DNA of 35,867 nucleotides from Dysgonamonadaceae bacterium (GTDB lineage: Bacteria; Bacteroidota; Bacteroidia; Bacteroidales; Azobacteroidaceae): the NCBI GenBank assembly GCA_031271125.1, contig JAISWH010000037.1, positions 1 through 35,867 of the forward strand, given 5' to 3'. This document shows positions 34,511 to 35,867 of this stretch, one piece after another. The translations under genes and the position numbers were made by a program. The notes beneath the pieces were generated by a model that was not told where the DNA came from, did no database searches, and worked only from the letters and a program-made list of their open reading frames with translations. Numbering within the stretch: position 1 is the first letter of the stretch; every line of letters starts with the position of its first letter.

Positions 34511-34564
34511 GTTTTTTCACATTGCGTTTGTGTGTTAGAAAATTAGAAAGCAATATAAACATCT

Positions 34565-35071
34565 TTATTCTTCAGGAGAAAAACTCATAAAAGTCTTATC
34601 ATCGTAAAAAATAATTATCTTATCTATTTTTCTATTACTTAAAATTACATCGTTAATTTGCTTTGTTTGAATCGGTTGAACTGCTTCAACAACCGTTTTA
34701 TCCTCTGATTTTAGCGGATATTCGGGAACTTTCGGCTCCTTGTACGCATTCATCTCGGTTTTTAGAGGGTTGAGAACCTTGGGAACATCATCAAACGGCA
34801 AAGTAGGTTCTTGTACCGGTTGTATAAAAACTTTTTCCCGATGGTACATCGGATCTTTACCGAAAAGTAACCATTCGGAATTAATATCCGGAAATGCTTC
34901 TAAAACTTTTAGGACAACTTTGAGCGTGGTTTCATTCCGACCGTTTAGTACATGTGTAATCGTTCCACGGCTTACTTTAATTTTATCGGCAAATGAAGCG
35001 GAATTTAAACCTTTTTCCTCCATTATTTTCCTGATTCTAATCGGATCAACCGAATCTTTTTCATCATCCAT
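34565..35071 (-). CDS. small XRE-type HTH regulator of Bacteroidales
   Basis: A 168-residue protein with an N-terminal lambda-repressor-like helix-turn-helix (about 9-70): IRIRKIMEEKGLNSASFADKIKV, then SRGTITHVLNGRNETTLKVVLKVLEAFPDINSEWLLFG. A Pro-rich linker leads to a short C-terminal block, IDKIIIFYDDKTFMSFSPEE, which recurs in regulators of this type in Bacteroides and relatives. The start at 35071 (MDDEKDSVDP) is chosen; the longer frame to 35218 would be read through two consensus promoters. The gene faces away from rnpB across a 530-bp AT-rich region with repeated motifs, suggesting autoregulation. Targets are unknown. Confidence 0.82.
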   Translation of the reverse strand: MDDEKDSVDPIRIRKIMEEKGLNSASFADKIKVSRGTITHVLNGRNETTLKVVLKVLEAFPDINSEWLLFGKDPMYHREKVFIQPVQEPTLPFDDVPKVLNPLKTEMNAYKEPKVPEYPLKSEDKTVVEAVQPIQTKQINDVILSNRKIDKIIIFYDDKTFMSFSPEE

Positions 35072-35108
35072 AATACATTTATTTATTCCTATGTAAATTA
35101 ATAGTCTA

Positions 35109-35140
35109 CAAATGTATACATAAATATTTACATCTGCAAA
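35109..35140 (-). promoter_or_regulatory. proximal promoter of the HTH regulator
   Basis: On the minus strand TTTG (35140-35137) and TACATTTG (35116-35109) are separated by 20 bp. The -33 TTTG is also the end of the -7 box of the distal promoter. The leader is about 30 nt. Confidence 0.6.
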
Positions 35141-35168
35141 TTTACTTTCATACGCAATAAAATACAAA
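35137..35168 (-). promoter_or_regulatory. distal promoter of the HTH regulator
   Basis: On the minus strand TTTG (35168-35165) and TAAATTTG (35144-35137) are separated by 20 bp. It is offset 28 bp from the proximal promoter and shares a box with it. Confidence 0.55.
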
Positions 35169-35588
35169 TGTGAATTTACAACTGTACAAACGTGATTTAC
35201 TTTTGAAAATCGCAACAATATACACTTATATATAACTTTAAATTATTTCAGTTAAATACTGAGTATTAAACGATAATATATGTAATATTGCCGAAAAACA
35301 ATAGAAATACATTTGTAATTTACAAATACGCGTTAATTTTTATAAATCACATCATAAATTATCATTTAAAAATCTGGTTTTCATTTAGTTAATATGTAAT
35401 TATATAATGTTAATTCCGAATGCTTTTATCTATTGTTAGATATGTAAATTCAATTTCAAATAATACCAATCCCCTACCCTATTTTACAAATGTAATTCAC
35501 AAACATACGCAGTTATCTTTGTTAATTCGGATGGAAATCATTGAGTTTTGCGTACGTTTGTAAATTTTAATAATCCAAATGTTTTGAT

Positions 35589-35596
35589 TACTTTTG
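35589..35596 (+). promoter_or_regulatory. -7 box of rnpB
   Basis: TACTTTTG matches TAnnTTTG; the matching -33 position 20 bp upstream is TTTT (35565-35568). Transcription would start near 35603, in agreement with the expected 5' end of the RNA. Confidence 0.55.
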
Positions 35597-35602
35597 TACC
35601 GT

Positions 35603-35867
35603 AGTCAGTCGGTCTGTCGCTTTTTAGAAATAAAGAGAGGAAAGTCCGGACAACACAGAGTACCTTATTATCTAACGGATAGCTGTTTGTGAGAGCAGAG
35701 TTAAGTAGAAGAAAATAACCGCCGGTTTTTCCGTTCTCTTGGAGTGGATAATCCGGTAAGGGTGAGAAGGTAAGGTAAGAGCTTACCGGTTCTTATAGCA
35801 ATATAGGAAGCCGTACAACTTAAGGGTTGCAAGGTCATGTACACCGGCGCATGTAGGGCTACTCGTC
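35603..35867 (+). ncRNA. rnpB: RNase P RNA, 3' end outside the window
   Basis: This is the catalytic RNA of RNase P, which trims tRNA 5' ends. The universally conserved first core block is present as GAGAGGAAAGTCCGGAC (about 35635-35651). It is followed by the expected arms, including GAAGGTAAGGTAAGAGCTTACCGG (35766 region; compare the family's GGTGCGGTAAGAGCGCACCGG) and the GGTTGCAAGGTCATGTAC region. The final conserved block (ACAGAA-type) and the P1 3' strand are not reached, so about a quarter to a third of the gene is missing. The 5' end is approximate and is set from the promoter. Confidence 0.93.

Larger units (their letters stand above)
35072..35602. other. AT-rich regulatory region with repeated ACAAAYGT motifs
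   Basis: This 531-bp gap between the HTH gene and rnpB has no credible coding frame. The octamer ACAAAYGT occurs six times: plus strand at 35108, 35164, 35186 and 35486; minus strand at 35309 and 35554. Four TACGC pentamers lie near copies of it. ATTTGTAA-T-TTACAAAT at 35311-35327 is a perfect palindrome. ACAAATGTGAATTTAC (35164) and ACAAACGTGATTTAC (35186) are direct repeats 22 bp apart. A C-rich CCCCTACCC lies at about 35471. The pattern suggests regulator binding sites; which regulator is unknown. Confidence 0.5.

Noticed and set aside
35072..35218. Longer N-terminus of the HTH regulator
   Set aside because: It would include both consensus promoters, and the extra residues resemble nothing in the family.

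Overview
The window is chromosomal DNA from a member of the Bacteroidota, most likely order Bacteroidales. Four things point there. Many intergenic regions carry the Bacteroidota sigma signature TTTG-N20-TAnnTTTG. Several families are typical of the phylum: a FISUMP-type surface protein, a large OmpA porin, DUF4861, DUF5618, a FemAB-like protein beside a WcaJ-type transferase, and the GlsA/GlsB lipid pair. There are abundant short intergenic repeats. The right edge holds an RNase P RNA that fits the phylum. I cannot place the genus.

Layout. 1-553: 3' end of a FISUMP-domain protein. 574-1065: a 492-bp non-coding element bounded by perfect 27-bp inverted repeats and packed with palindromic repeats. 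1078-7806 (+): a TetR-controlled six-gene export operon (TolC-like channel, lipoprotein adaptor, two ATPases, two ABC-2 permeases), the layout of E. coli cecR/ybhGFSR with its own outer-membrane channel and with the double ATPase split in two. 7930-14080 (-): envelope and polysaccharide genes (FemAB-like protein, sugar-phosphate transferase, OmpA porin, GDP-fucose synthesis gmd/fcl). 14149-16983 (-): uronate catabolism (kduI, kduD, DUF4861 lipoprotein). 17202-20438 (+): outer-membrane barrel, lptC, a CorC/HlyC-like protein lacking its membrane domain, dedA. 20359-22276 (-): glsA-glsB for glycine (amino-acid) lipids. 22463-28022 (+): lipoprotein, Yip1-like protein, smpB, metH. 28024-30727 (-): rhaM and a patatin/outer-membrane-barrel phospholipase. 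30911-32275 (+): radA. 32298-34449 (-): DUF5618 gene, then pyrK-pyrD. 34565-35071 (-): small HTH regulator behind an unusual promoter ladder. 35603-end (+): rnpB, cut by the window edge.

How the genes work together. Much of the window concerns the cell envelope: an exporter, polysaccharide initiation and fucose supply, an OmpA porin, LPS export, a DedA flippase-like protein, amino-acid lipids and a surface phospholipase. kduI/kduD/DUF4861 and rhaM suggest use of pectin-type polysaccharides (unsaturated uronates and rhamnose). metH, smpB, radA, pyrK/pyrD and rnpB are housekeeping.

The most unusual material is non-coding or repeat-derived. It includes the 492-bp inverted-repeat element and a 28-bp promoter ladder in front of the HTH regulator. 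It also includes several places where intergenic-type repeats appear to have been taken into proteins: a shared -EN C-terminus in three unrelated proteins, the N-terminus of one ATPase, a Pro-rich loop in OmpA and the MetH linker. I found no phage, transposase, CRISPR or defence operon, and no clearly new multi-gene system.
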